Shown: positions 8,396 through 18,166 of the stretch, one piece after another
How positions within the stretch are numbered: position 1 is the first letter of the stretch
How the letters are laid out: each line of letters opens with the position of its first letter
NCBI GenBank assembly: GCA_024233135.1
Contig: JACKPZ010000003.1
Location: forward strand, 1 to 64,000
DNA from: Akkermansiaceae bacterium
Lineage (GTDB): Bacteria; Verrucomicrobiota; Verrucomicrobiia; Verrucomicrobiales; Akkermansiaceae
DNA: 64,000 nucleotides
Direction of reading: 5' to 3'
Program-made: the position numbers and the translations under genes
Notes under the pieces: generated by a model
The model's input: the letters and a program-made list of their open reading frames with translations, nothing else
Database searches by the model: none
What the model was told of the DNA's origin: nothing

Positions 8396-10777
8396 CTACG
8401 GCTCGAGCGAAAGTGACACTTGCACGGAAGGCAGTCCTTCCGCCTCCGCTTTCACCACACCTTTTCCCGCAACATTCCCGCGGGCTTGAAGGATCGCGAG
8501 CAGGCGTCCGTCGCGTGTCCGGCGTGCGGGTGCCTTGGGCCGGCTGTTGTCTCGCAGGTCGCCACTTTCGAGTGCGGCAAGATGAAGTGGCGATTCGCAG
8601 GTCACGGAAACCTCCCGGTCGTCATCCGGGACACGGCGCCCATCCGAGTCGACAAGTTCCACCGTGAGATGCACCGCATCGCGGCCGTCCGCAGTGAGAT
8701 TGGAACGGTCCGGAGTCACGCGCAGGGCGACAGGCGCACCGGTCGTCTCGATGGCATCGACATGGCGTTTCCCTTCGTCATCGGCGGCGCTCGCTTCCAG
8801 TTTGCCCGCCTCCCAAGGCACCTCCCATGTGGCCACTCCGTCCTGCGTTTCGACCGCCCCGAGGTCCCGTCCGTTGAGCGACAGCGACACTTTCGGCAAA
8901 TTGCTGTAGGCGACCACCCGGACGGGGCGATCCCCTCCCGGCATCGGGTTCCAATGCGATCTCCACGAGCCGCCGCGCCGGGGTTGGAAACCAAGTCGCA
9001 GAAAGGGCTTCTCCGACCACAACGCGCTGCGCAGGAGCGCGTCGCGCTTCGGCCAACCGGCAGTGTCGAACATCCCCGCGCGGCTACCATGCTCGGGCCA
9101 CTCGCCGGCTTCGCCGAGGAAGTCGAAACCGGTCCACAGGAACTGCGCGGAAATGAAATCGTTGTGGGTGACGGCACGCCACGCGCGCGGGTCATCGCCG
9201 TTCTCGCTGCCGTAGATGACACGGCCGGGAAACGCCGCATGGTCCGCCTGATAGGCCTGTTCCTGATAGTTATAGCCGGCGACGTCGAGCATGTCGGCGA
9301 GGCCGATCGCGTTGGCGGCCGTCGCGTTTGACAAGGCCATGGTGACGGGCCGCGTGGGATCCTCGGATTTCACCGCGGCGATGAGGGCCGGAGCGACCGC
9401 GGCGAGGCGCGTCATTGACGGTTGCGAGGGATCGTCCTGGAAGATCTCGACCTTGCGCGAGCGCGGATGCACGTAGGGATCGGTGGGATAGTCGATCTCG
9501 TTGCCGATGCTGTAGAGGATGACGGACGGGTGCTTCCGCGCCCGTCGGGCCATCGCGGCGGCGTCCCGCACGGCCCATTCCTCGAAGTCCTCGCTGTAGC
9601 CGAAGCGGTCGGCGTGGCCGTGGTTGCGGCCTTTGACCCACTTGCGCTTGCCGATCTCCCACTCGTCGAAGGCCTCGTCCATCATCAGGAAGCCGAGTTC
9701 GTCGCAAAGCTGATAGAGATGATCCTCCATCGGGTTGTGCGAGCATCGGATGGCGTTGGCGCCCATTTCCTTGAGGATTCGCAGGCGGCGTTCGAGCACC
9801 GCGCGGGGCACGGCGGCGCCGAGATTGCCGGCGTCGTGGTGGTTGCAGACTCCCTTGATGAGCAGCGGCCGGCCGTTGAGGAAAAACCCCTTGTCCGCAT
9901 CGAAGCGGAAGGTGCGGATGCCGAGCGGCGTGACCACCTCGTCGACGACCTGGTCTCCCACGGAAACCCGATGCATGACCTGATAGAGATACGGAACGTC
10001 CACATCCCAGCGGCGGGGATTCGGGACGGGATGATAGAGCGGGTATTGCCACGACGCACCCGCGGCGAGAGATCGTGTGGTGCGGGCGGCGGAAACCACC
10101 ATGCCATCCGCGGTCCGGACTTCGGCGCTGACGGTGACCTCGGCGGTTTCCGCGGACTGGTTGACGACCTCGCAGGTGCTGTTGACCTCGGCGATGTCAT
10201 CGGTGACGGCGGGTGTGGTGAGGAAGACGCCGTGGCGGGTGACGTGGACGGGATCGAGAACCGTGAGCCAGACGTCGCGATAGATGCCGGTGCCCGGATA
10301 CCAGCGCGAGTCAGCGACTTCCTCGCGCGCGACTTTCACGGCGACGGTGTTGTCGGCACCGGGTTGGTTCAGATGCGGCGTGAGGTCGTATTCGAAGTCG
10401 ATGTATCCGTGCGGCCGTTCACCGAGCAGCTTGCCGTTGATCCACACCGTGCTGTTCCGATAGACGCCTTCGAAGCGCAGGAACACACGTTTCCCCGCGG
10501 AGTCCTCCGGCAACTTGAACGTCTTGCGATACCAACCGGTGCCGCCGGGCAGGAAGCCGGTGCCGCTGGCGTGCCCGGGCGAGAATTCGCCTTCGATCGA
10601 CCAGTCGTGCGGGAGATCGAGGTTGCGCCAAGAAACATCGTCGAAGTCCGGAGTTTCCGCGGTTGCGACGTCGCCGAGGTGGAACCGCCAATCGCGGGTG
10701 AAGAGCGCCTCGCGAGCGGAGACGGACAATGAGATGAGACAGATCGCGAGAAAATGGAGGAGCCGGCGAACAAGCAT
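8396..10777 (-). CDS. Secreted glycoside hydrolase family 2 (beta-galactosidase-like)
   Basis: A 793-residue exported glycosidase. The order is signal peptide (1-20), jelly-roll sugar-binding domain (about 25-180, with RNLDLPHDW and GWYRKTFKLP), immunoglobulin-like domain, then a TIM barrel. The barrel carries the acid/base Asn-Glu pair SIGNEID (Glu427) and a nucleophile Glu525 in YGSENGD. C-terminal beta domains follow, including an invasin-like region (VALRVTPDRSNLTADGRDA). This is the standard GH2 layout; beta-galactosidase is the default activity but mannosidase or glucuronidase cannot be excluded. I chose the ATG at 10777 because it starts a good signal peptide. Confidence 0.9.
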   Translation of the reverse strand: MLVRRLLHFLAICLISLSVSAREALFTRDWRFHLGDVATAETPDFDDVSWRNLDLPHDWSIEGEFSPGHASGTGFLPGGTGWYRKTFKLPEDSAGKRVFLRFEGVYRNSTVWINGKLLGERPHGYIDFEYDLTPHLNQPGADNTVAVKVAREEVADSRWYPGTGIYRDVWLTVLDPVHVTRHGVFLTTPAVTDDIAEVNSTCEVVNQSAETAEVTVSAEVRTADGMVVSAARTTRSLAAGASWQYPLYHPVPNPRRWDVDVPYLYQVMHRVSVGDQVVDEVVTPLGIRTFRFDADKGFFLNGRPLLIKGVCNHHDAGNLGAAVPRAVLERRLRILKEMGANAIRCSHNPMEDHLYQLCDELGFLMMDEAFDEWEIGKRKWVKGRNHGHADRFGYSEDFEEWAVRDAAAMARRARKHPSVILYSIGNEIDYPTDPYVHPRSRKVEIFQDDPSQPSMTRLAAVAPALIAAVKSEDPTRPVTMALSNATAANAIGLADMLDVAGYNYQEQAYQADHAAFPGRVIYGSENGDDPRAWRAVTHNDFISAQFLWTGFDFLGEAGEWPEHGSRAGMFDTAGWPKRDALLRSALWSEKPFLRLGFQPRRGGSWRSHWNPMPGGDRPVRVVAYSNLPKVSLSLNGRDLGAVETQDGVATWEVPWEAGKLEASAADDEGKRHVDAIETTGAPVALRVTPDRSNLTADGRDAVHLTVELVDSDGRRVPDDDREVSVTCESPLHLAALESGDLRDNSRPKAPARRTRDGRLLAILQARGNVAGKGVVKAEAEGLPSVQVSLSLEP

Positions 10778-10830
10778 GACGTGACCGTCATAACGCCGCA
10801 GGAGCGCGGATTTATCGGGGGAAACCGCAC

Positions 10831-10867
10831 AAAACAAAACGGCGGCTCCCGTGAGGAAGCCGCCGTT
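10831..10867 (-). terminator. Rho-independent terminator of gap
   Basis: AACGGCGGCT (10838-10847) and AGCCGCCGTT (10858-10867) form a perfect 10-bp stem with a 10-base loop. Read on the minus strand it is followed by a T-rich run (TTTGTTTT, complement of 10831-10839). It lies 24 bases beyond the gap stop codon and before the divergently placed start region of the GH2 gene. Confidence 0.88.
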
Positions 10868-10890
10868 CGAAGGATGGTTCAGACCGTTTC

Positions 10891-11937
<1,047 letters not shown>

Positions 11938-12091
11938 GGCGGTATGGGGGTGGCCGGAGGCGGCTCTTCCGCCCGGCGCGCCGGGATTGTGCACGGCGGC
12001 TTTTGACCGTCAATCCCCCGCTGGCCGCATCGCAGGATATGCGCGGTTTTCCGTAATACGGTGCGGAGCGTCGGAAATCCGAAACCGCGGT

Positions 12092-13186
12092 TCACTCGGG
12101 CGGCGGGCCGGAGACCATGGGAGCGAGTTTCTCCCGCGCGGCCGCGACGGCCTGTTTCCCCGGGCCGGAAACCTCGATTTCCAGACCGTCGAGGGCCGCG
12201 AGGATGGCGCGGTCGCGTTCCCAGCGCGCGCGGACCGACATGATTTCCTCGGAGGCGGTGACGAGCCAGTTTCCTTGGAACTGGTTCGCATTCGGAAACA
12301 GGGCGGTGAATTCCGCGGTTTCCTCCGGGTCCTCCAAAGCTTCGAGGTAGGAGGCGAGGACTTCGCGCTGGGTGGCATCGGACGGATCGAGGCGCGACAT
12401 CAGGGCGGCGCGCTGGGCGGGCGGAAGCGGGTCCGCGTTTCCCGCCAGCAATTGCGGATGACGGATGACCATCCGGTCCATCGTGATAAACGCGGCGCGC
12501 AGCAGCGCATCGTTGCCGGCTTTTTCCGCAGCCGCCATCATCCCGCCGACGAAATCGAAGGCCTCGCGGTCCCCGAGTTCGACGGCGATGTCGAGGGATT
12601 CGAGAAAGCCGGAAGTCGGGTTTTCGCTCCAACCGGGACGCGTCATGACCCGTTCGAAGGCGGCGGCGAGTTCCTCGTGGAGGTCGCCTTCGAAGTCGTT
12701 CCACGCGATGTTGCGGAGGGCGAGCGCGCATTCGTCAGGCGACTCCGCCGCGGCGATGGTGGCGCGCGCCATGTCGAGGGCGGCGTCGGGATCGAATGCC
12801 GGCAGCCAGTTCATCAACGCGGTGCGGAAGGTCGGCGGACGAGCCAACACGCCTTCGGGACCGACGCCAAATCCGAGCCGAGTGGGTGCGTCCCGCCCGC
12901 TGCGGAGGAAACGGGCGATCGCATCCGCGGCGGCGGCATCGCCTGCGGCTTCAAGACCAGCCCGCAATGTCGCGAGGTCCTCAAGGGTCTCCCGAGGCTC
13001 GGCCCCAGCAAGCGCGTCGATGGTCTCATCAAGGGCAGCGGTTGGCGAAACCGGACCGCTGGAGGCGGGCGCGGCTTTCCTCGCTTCGGTCGTGGGCGCG
13101 GCCGTTTCGTGTTTCTCCCGGCCGCAGGATGCCAGTGTGAGCAACGCGGCGAGGCCGGCCAGGAGCAACCGGCGGACCCGGCTCAT
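12092..13186 (-). CDS. Predicted lipoprotein, helical repeat type
   Basis: A 364-residue exported protein with a lipoprotein signal (lipobox TLASC, Cys21). A low-complexity Ala/Thr/Pro stretch follows, then a helix-rich body of Ala/Glu/Asp-rich repeats (for example AALDMARATIAAAE, LHEELAAAFERVM) reminiscent of HEAT- or TPR-like solenoids. I do not recognise a named family. Its ATG overlaps the stop of the upstream secreted protease gene by 4 bases (13183-13186), so the two are translationally coupled and may act together at the cell surface. Confidence 0.75.
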   Translation of the reverse strand: MSRVRRLLLAGLAALLTLASCGREKHETAAPTTEARKAAPASSGPVSPTAALDETIDALAGAEPRETLEDLATLRAGLEAAGDAAAADAIARFLRSGRDAPTRLGFGVGPEGVLARPPTFRTALMNWLPAFDPDAALDMARATIAAAESPDECALALRNIAWNDFEGDLHEELAAAFERVMTRPGWSENPTSGFLESLDIAVELGDREAFDFVGGMMAAAEKAGNDALLRAAFITMDRMVIRHPQLLAGNADPLPPAQRAALMSRLDPSDATQREVLASYLEALEDPEETAEFTALFPNANQFQGNWLVTASEEIMSVRARWERDRAILAALDGLEIEVSGPGKQAVAAAREKLAPMVSGPPPE

Positions 13187-14325
13187 CGAATCGCTCCGAT
13201 CATGAGCGAGCCGTTTTTCACCTTGCTCCGTCCACCGCCGGTGACCGCGTCACGGATTTTCACCTGCCACGTGCCGTTCGGTTGGACGCCGCGGAAGGAA
13301 CCGGAGTAGTTCGCGTTGCGGAGGACGAGGTTCTTCTCATCGCCTCCGGAGCGTTTCGAAATCCACCGGACGCGCCCGCCGGGAGAACGGAGATAAACAT
13401 CCAGATCGCCACGGCGGCGGGTCTTGACGGTGAGACCGAGCTTCACCTTATCCGCGGCACCGGTGAAGCCGGCAACTTCGAACGGATACGACCGATAGCT
13501 GGAATTCCCACTCGGCACGCCCATCCGATCTTTGTTTCGATAGGTGATGTTCGTGTTCTTGAGACCCATCGCGTAGCCGGCGAGCGTGTGGGTGTTCAGA
13601 TCGAGCGATACCACCCCCGCGGTGCGCCATGTGCCGGATACCAGGATACCGGCGAGCGTAGGGTCGCCGGTGGCGGGATCTTCCACGAACACCGGCCCGC
13701 CGCTGGTCCCGGAACCGGTGGAAACTCCGTCGAACTCGCGGAACCGATCTTTCACGCCGTACGCGCGATTGGTGAACCATGGCGTCGCGTGTTGGAACAC
13801 GCGGCCGTTCTCGCCGGTGTAGTCGATCTCGCTGGGATAGCCGACGATGCGTTTCCGATCTCGCGAGCGCAGGGCCGCCGCGCCGTCCTCCCAGACGGGC
13901 ACCGCCGTTCCGAACGACGCGTAGCCGAACAGCACGGTGAAATCCGAGGCGAACGCCGCGTTCGACTCCGAGCCGCGGTTGTCCGACTCGGTGGCGTAGC
14001 TGGTGAAATACTTGAAACCGCGGGGAGCCACCATCTGCGAGGCTTCCGGATAGGTGGCGGCGTCCCATGCGCGGGCGAAGCGGTACGACGACGCCCAGCG
14101 GCCCTTTTCGTAAAACAAGTGGGCGCACGAGAAAAGCAGCTTCGGATCCCTCGCCACCACCGCGCTGCCGCGGTAGAGGTAGCGGCCGATCTGCGACTCC
14201 AGATAGCCGGCCGACTCGCTGGCAAGCTCGCGCTTCGGATAGGTGACGCCGGCGCCGGCGGTGCCGCTGGCGAGCAGACCGCACGCGAGAACCATGCGGA
14301 GGGAGGAGGGAGAGTATCTCATCAT
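13183..14325 (-). CDS. Secreted trypsin-like serine protease with P-type domain
   Basis: A 380-residue exported protein: signal peptide (about 1-26), trypsin-like domain, then a C-terminal beta domain. The likely triad is His69 in FSCAHLF, Asp128 in ASDFTVLFG and Ser208 in GSGTSGGPVF. The last 85 residues resemble a proprotein-convertase P domain (RRGDLDVYLRSPGG, NGTWQVKIRDAV), which stabilises or targets extracellular proteases in other bacteria. Tandem ATG codons at 14325 and 14322 are both possible starts. Only 62 native bases separate the start from the inserted IS element, so the element may have displaced its promoter or cut it off from read-through. Confidence 0.8.
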   Translation of the reverse strand: MMRYSPSSLRMVLACGLLASGTAGAGVTYPKRELASESAGYLESQIGRYLYRGSAVVARDPKLLFSCAHLFYEKGRWASSYRFARAWDAATYPEASQMVAPRGFKYFTSYATESDNRGSESNAAFASDFTVLFGYASFGTAVPVWEDGAAALRSRDRKRIVGYPSEIDYTGENGRVFQHATPWFTNRAYGVKDRFREFDGVSTGSGTSGGPVFVEDPATGDPTLAGILVSGTWRTAGVVSLDLNTHTLAGYAMGLKNTNITYRNKDRMGVPSGNSSYRSYPFEVAGFTGAADKVKLGLTVKTRRRGDLDVYLRSPGGRVRWISKRSGGDEKNLVLRNANYSGSFRGVQPNGTWQVKIRDAVTGGGRSKVKNGSLMIGAIR

Positions 14326-14377
14326 CAATCGAGGAGCACACCATTCACGATTACCGGGGCGCTGGCAACCACTCGGT

Positions 14378-14387
14378 TTTGCCGGGC
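14378..14387. repeat. Target site duplication, left copy
   Basis: TTTGCCGGGC directly abuts the left inverted repeat of the IS element and is repeated exactly at 15666-15675 on the other side. A 10-bp duplication fits the 8-10 bp reported for the ISAs1 family. Confidence 0.9.
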
Positions 14388-15665
14388 CAGGGCATCTACA
14401 TTTGGGGGAGGCCGATGATTGCCTCGAGATAGGCAGGGTCGAGGGCGGCATAGATTCGTTTGCCCCGGATGGGTTCCTTCGGGCGGACGGCATCGCGCTT
14501 GAGCATGTTGAGGGCGATCCGTCTCAGGCATGAGAGGTTCTGGGCGGCGTCGCCGCAGCGTGCCCGGGCCTGGTCCTCGCCGAAGACCACGTCGAGCACC
14601 CAGTGGCAGGAGTTCTCGATGCTCCAGTGCGCCCTGGTGAGTTCGAGATGGCGCGCGGCCTCCGGCGGCAGGCTGCTCAGGTAATAGCGTGTGTCCTCGC
14701 GCACGCGGCCATCACCCAGCTCGGCGCGGCTCTCGACCCTCACGATGGAGCGCAGCCCGAGCCACTCGCGCCGGACCTTCGCGGGCAGCCAGTCGAGATG
14801 ATCCGTGACGGTGCACACGCGCTTCTCCACCCGGCCGTGGCCCTTGTCGTGCTGCTCGCGGACATCGACCACCGATCCTTTCCGACGCGCGTAGGCAAGG
14901 CTGTCGGGATCCCCGAAAAACGCACGCACCTCGTCGTGAAGCGTTCCCTGGTTGCCCTTGAGCGCCAACAAGTAGTCCGCCCCGGCATGGAGGATGGCGA
15001 TCGCGATCTTCCTCTGCGCGCCCATCGCGTCGAGGCTCACCACCGCACCCTTCACATTGAGGTGGCGCAGCAGCTTCGGCACGGCGGTGATTTCGTTGCT
15101 TTTGCAGTCAACGGCCCGCTGGGCGAGCGTCAGTCCGTTGTGGCAGGCCCACGCGCTGACGATCTGCACGGTGCTCTCGTCGGCCTTGCGGCTGCCGCGC
15201 AGCGTCTTGCCATCCAGCGCCACGAGTTGTCCGGAGAGGTCCGGGCAGACCGCCGCGACAAACTCGGCGATGCATTGCACGAAGCACTGGGGATCGATCG
15301 CGGCGAAGACCCGCAGGAAGGTGTTGCCGCAAGGGATGCCGTCGGGAAGATCGATCCACTTTTCCAGCCACTCGCGCCGCGCCTTGGCGAAACGCACGAA
15401 GTCCTCGCAGGTGTCCATCCCGCAGAGCACCGCGCTCAGCGCGATGAAGAGGATCGAGCCGAACGGATGACGGGTGGCGTTGCCACTGCGCGGATCCTCG
15501 ATGACCGCGAACATTTCAAGACCTTCGGGCAATCCGCCGCGGAGGTCGATCTCAGGTTTCTGGTCGGTCGAATCGTTGGTGTCAGGGGCCATCCGGGCCC
15601 GATAAATCAAACACCCGTTTCGTACAAGCCCTGATACTCAGCGGTTTTCTAATGTAGATGCCCTG
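14388..15665 (-). mobile_element. Intact ISAs1-family insertion sequence (1278 bp)
   Basis: The ends are perfect 15-bp inverted repeats, CAGGGCATCTACATT at 14388-14402 and its complement at 15651-15665, flanked by an exact 10-bp direct repeat. The single transposase gene fills the element and its stop codon lies inside the left repeat. Intact ends, an intact gene and an undecayed duplication point to a fairly recent insertion. It sits between the rhodanese-like gene (which ends 10 bases away) and the protease gene, and disrupts neither. Confidence 0.95.
14396..15592 (-). CDS. ISAs1-family DDE transposase
   Basis: A 398-residue transposase that looks full length. The DDE residues are visible: Asp in VALDGKTLRGS, Asp in VVSLDAMGAQ, and Glu in THAHWSIE-type context (here RAHWSIENSCHWVLD). 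The N-terminal part has the PRSGNATRHPFGSILFIAL signature of the H-repeat/ISAs1 group. I chose the ATG at 15592; a TTG at 15610 is also in frame. The TAG stop (14396-14398) is within the left terminal repeat. No frameshift or premature stop was seen, so the protein may be active. Confidence 0.95.
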   Translation of the reverse strand: MAPDTNDSTDQKPEIDLRGGLPEGLEMFAVIEDPRSGNATRHPFGSILFIALSAVLCGMDTCEDFVRFAKARREWLEKWIDLPDGIPCGNTFLRVFAAIDPQCFVQCIAEFVAAVCPDLSGQLVALDGKTLRGSRKADESTVQIVSAWACHNGLTLAQRAVDCKSNEITAVPKLLRHLNVKGAVVSLDAMGAQRKIAIAILHAGADYLLALKGNQGTLHDEVRAFFGDPDSLAYARRKGSVVDVREQHDKGHGRVEKRVCTVTDHLDWLPAKVRREWLGLRSIVRVESRAELGDGRVREDTRYYLSSLPPEAARHLELTRAHWSIENSCHWVLDVVFGEDQARARCGDAAQNLSCLRRIALNMLKRDAVRPKEPIRGKRIYAALDPAYLEAIIGLPQM

Positions 15666-15675
15666 TTTGCCGGGC
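15666..15675. repeat. Target site duplication, right copy
   Basis: TTTGCCGGGC, identical to 14378-14387, follows the right inverted repeat. The next three bases are the stop codon of the rhodanese-like gene. Confidence 0.9.
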
Positions 15676-16215
15676 TCAAACCTCCACCTCGATCCGGTAG
15701 CGGGGCAGCGAGGGATCGATCTCCCGGCTCCATGCGTCGATGCCGCCGCGCAATCCGTAGGTTTTCTCCAGTCCGTGGCCGCGGAACCAGGCGACCTGGT
15801 CGAGCACGGCGCGGCCACCGTGGTCGTAGAGCACGATCTCGGCCGACGGGTTTCCGGCGAAAACCTCCTGCTGGAGGTCCTGGGTGAAAAACTCGGAATC
15901 CGGGATGGCGACCGCCTCGTGTTCCTCGCGGGTGCGGATGTCGATCACGCGGAAACGCCCGCGCTCCGCCTGCACATCCGCCGGGGAAATCCACATCCGC
16001 TCGTCGTGCTCGTGGCTGGCGAGCAGGTGGGCGAGCGCCTCTCCGGCATCGATTTCGGATCGGGCGCAGAGCTCCGCCAGCGTTTCGTCATGGGAAAACG
16101 CGCAACTCGAACATCCGCCGAGGTGATAGCGGGCGAACAAGGCGCGCCGGGCGCCGGGTAGCGCCTCAAGGATCGCCCCCATCGGGGTGTCGGCGCGGAT
16201 GTCTGCGGGCTGCAT
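15676..16215 (-). CDS. DUF1858-type disulfide domain fused to a Cys-less rhodanese domain
   Basis: A 179-residue cytoplasmic protein with two domains. Residues 5-60 resemble the small redox-disulfide domain (DUF1858) with a CSSC pair at 35-38. Residues 75-175 are a rhodanese fold (VIDIRTREEHEAVAIPDSEF). The rhodanese active-site loop reads VLYDHGGRA, with Asp131 where the sulfur-carrying Cys would be, so sulfur transfer by that domain is unlikely. A regulatory or protein-binding role is more plausible, with the N-terminal CxxC as the redox site. The IS element lies 10 bases past the stop. Divergent from pssA. Confidence 0.8.
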   Translation of the reverse strand: MQPADIRADTPMGAILEALPGARRALFARYHLGGCSSCAFSHDETLAELCARSEIDAGEALAHLLASHEHDERMWISPADVQAERGRFRVIDIRTREEHEAVAIPDSEFFTQDLQQEVFAGNPSAEIVLYDHGGRAVLDQVAWFRGHGLEKTYGLRGGIDAWSREIDPSLPRYRIEVEV

Positions 16216-16301
16216 GCGCGGAGCCTAGCATGCATCGGTCCGACCGCACGCCGGGATTTTGAACTGTTTACCAACGGCCCATCGTGGAATAGGGTCCGCC
16301 C

Positions 16302-17180
16302 ATGGGCCGCAAGCAGGATCCCGACGAACCGAAGATCTACTTTCTTCCGAACCTGATGACCGCATGCAATCTCGCATGCGGTTTCTTCGCCGTGCTGATG
16401 ATCCTCAAAGGAGCCATCGAGGTGGAGAAGATGTCCATCGACGGCGTCGCGCTGCCGTGGAAGGAATACATCGAAATTTCCCGCCGCTACTACGAATACG
16501 CCATCCTGCTGATCTTCGGCTCCTGTTTGTTCGACCTGCTGGACGGCCGGCTGGCCCGGCTGGGCGGGCAGGATTCGCCGTTCGGCCGCGAGTTCGACTC
16601 GCTGGCGGACATCATCTCGTTCGGGATGGCGCCGGCGATGCTGCTCTCGCGCGCGGTGCTCTTCGAGTTCGACCGCGTCGGCTGGGCGATCGCTCTCATC
16701 TATCTGGTCTGCGGCGCGATGCGGCTCGCCCGTTTCAACTGCCTCGCGCTGGTGCCGAAGAAGCCGAACGCCTCGCACGACTTCCGCGGCCTGCCGATCC
16801 CGATGGCGGCGGGATTCATCGCCTCGCTCACCTTCCTGCTCATCGACATCTACCAGAACGACCGCGAGCTCGGGTTCTGGAAGTTCGTGCTCGCGGGGGC
16901 GATGCTCGGGCTATCGCTGCTGATGATCAGCGACGTGCGCTATCCGAGTTTCAAGAAAGTCGGTCTGAGGACCCGCGGGACGGTGGGAGCCATCGTGATT
17001 TCCGTGCTGCTGCTGCTGATCACCGTGCAGTTCCGATACACAATGCCGGTGGTTCTTTTCAGCATCTATCTGTTGTATGGATTGTTCCGCCCGCTGCTGT
17101 CTCCGAAGATGCGGACGGAAATCGAGGTCGAGGACGGCGACGACGAGCCGCCGCCTGCGGAGGAGGAAAAAGCGTCCTGA
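16302..17180 (+). CDS. pssA: CDP-diacylglycerol-serine O-phosphatidyltransferase
   Basis: Integral membrane enzyme that makes phosphatidylserine from CDP-diacylglycerol and serine, the first step to phosphatidylethanolamine. The 292-residue protein has the CDP-alcohol phosphotransferase signature DxxDGxxAR...GxxxDxxxD (Asp78, Asp81, Arg86, Gly95, Asp99, Asp103), several membrane helices, and a charged C-terminal tail (EVEDGDDE). The N-terminal FLPNLMTACNLACGF is typical of type II PssA proteins. It is followed after 7 bases by a membrane-anchored protein, probably in the same transcript. No decarboxylase gene is in the window. Confidence 0.92.
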   Translation: MGRKQDPDEPKIYFLPNLMTACNLACGFFAVLMILKGAIEVEKMSIDGVALPWKEYIEISRRYYEYAILLIFGSCLFDLLDGRLARLGGQDSPFGREFDSLADIISFGMAPAMLLSRAVLFEFDRVGWAIALIYLVCGAMRLARFNCLALVPKKPNASHDFRGLPIPMAAGFIASLTFLLIDIYQNDRELGFWKFVLAGAMLGLSLLMISDVRYPSFKKVGLRTRGTVGAIVISVLLLLITVQFRYTMPVVLFSIYLLYGLFRPLLSPKMRTEIEVEDGDDEPPPAEEEKAS

Positions 17181-17187
17181 AGAGACC

Positions 17188-18108
17188 ATGAGCTCCGAAG
17201 CAAGTCCGGGACGACCGAAGTGGCTCGTCATCCTGATCGTAGGTCTGCCCGCGTGGTTGGTCGGTTCTGCGGTGGTCGGCATCTGGCACAAGGCGAAAAA
17301 GGAGAACGCCTCGGAGGCGGAAACTGCGAAGCTGTTGGTTCAGCAAATCTCCACGCCGGCCGTGGCGGATGACCTGAAGAAACTCGTCGGCTGGATCGGC
17401 GAGCGAAACGGCGCCGGCGAGGATGCGGCGGAGGGCCTGCGGCGGACCGCGTCGTGGATCGAGGGATCGCTCGGTCCGGGAAACGTCGGTCACACGGTCG
17501 AGAAGATCCGCGGGCCGGCGGGTTTCCCGCTGCTGCATGCCATCCAGCCCGGCAGCGACCCGAAGGAGCCCGCCCTTTGGGTGCTCGCGGGTTACGACAG
17601 CCGCCAAGGTTCTCCCGGCGTGGAGGCGAACGGCACGGGAGTCTCCGCGGTGCTCGCCGCCTGCCGAGCCATCGCGGGGGACGTGACGAAAGCGAGCGTC
17701 CACTATTTGTTTCTGCCCCACGTGTATGACGAGGAAAGTCCGGTGATGGAAACCGCTTCCTCCGCCGCCGGGCTGATCCGCAGCCAGGGAACGGCCGGCC
17801 GGGTGCTGGTGGTGGAGGCGTTGGGTTCCGGCCCGTCGCTCTGGCTGTCGTCGCGGGCTCCGGAGATCGTTCCTGAAGCTCTCGCGGAAGGACTCGGCGG
17901 AATCAAGGGGGCCGAAGTGGTCTGCCTCGGCGAGGACACGGATCTGGCGAGCATTCTGTTTGAGATGGGCTTGCCCGGCATCCGCGTTTCCACCCGCCCG
18001 CTGGTGACGGCCGACGAGGACGACAGCGCTCCCGCGGACCCCGTGAAGGTGGCCGCGGCTGCGGAAAACCTGCTCCGGTTCATCCGGCGCTGCGCCCAGA
18101 ACCCTTGA
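17188..18108 (+). CDS. Membrane-anchored M28-peptidase-like protein, probably inactive
   Basis: A 306-residue protein with one N-terminal membrane segment (about 12-33) and an extracytoplasmic domain that follows the M28 aminopeptidase pattern. It has WVLAGYDSRQGSPG (132-144), GTGVSAVLAACR (149-160) and DEES (181-184) where M28 enzymes have AHYDS, the ND...GSG loop and the EE pair. The first zinc His is replaced (AGYDS) and the bridging Asp loop reads VEANG, so two of the metal ligands are missing; only the Glu pair is retained. It is probably a pseudo-enzyme or binding protein. I chose the ATG at 17188, 7 bases after pssA. Confidence 0.65.
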   Translation: MSSEASPGRPKWLVILIVGLPAWLVGSAVVGIWHKAKKENASEAETAKLLVQQISTPAVADDLKKLVGWIGERNGAGEDAAEGLRRTASWIEGSLGPGNVGHTVEKIRGPAGFPLLHAIQPGSDPKEPALWVLAGYDSRQGSPGVEANGTGVSAVLAACRAIAGDVTKASVHYLFLPHVYDEESPVMETASSAAGLIRSQGTAGRVLVVEALGSGPSLWLSSRAPEIVPEALAEGLGGIKGAEVVCLGEDTDLASILFEMGLPGIRVSTRPLVTADEDDSAPADPVKVAAAAENLLRFIRRCAQNP

Positions 18109-18166
18109 TTTTCCCTGTTGCGAATTCAGTCACCGCGCCGAGACTGGCCAAGCGCTCACCCCTTTC

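Noticed and set aside
12051..12061. CCGTAATACGG palindrome upstream of gap as an operator
   Set aside because: It is short, stands alone, and has no known regulator or conservation evidence, so it was not listed as a feature.
14326..14387. Disruption of the protease gene by the IS element
   Set aside because: The protease has a complete signal peptide starting at 14325 and the element lies outside it; the rhodanese-like gene also ends before the insertion.
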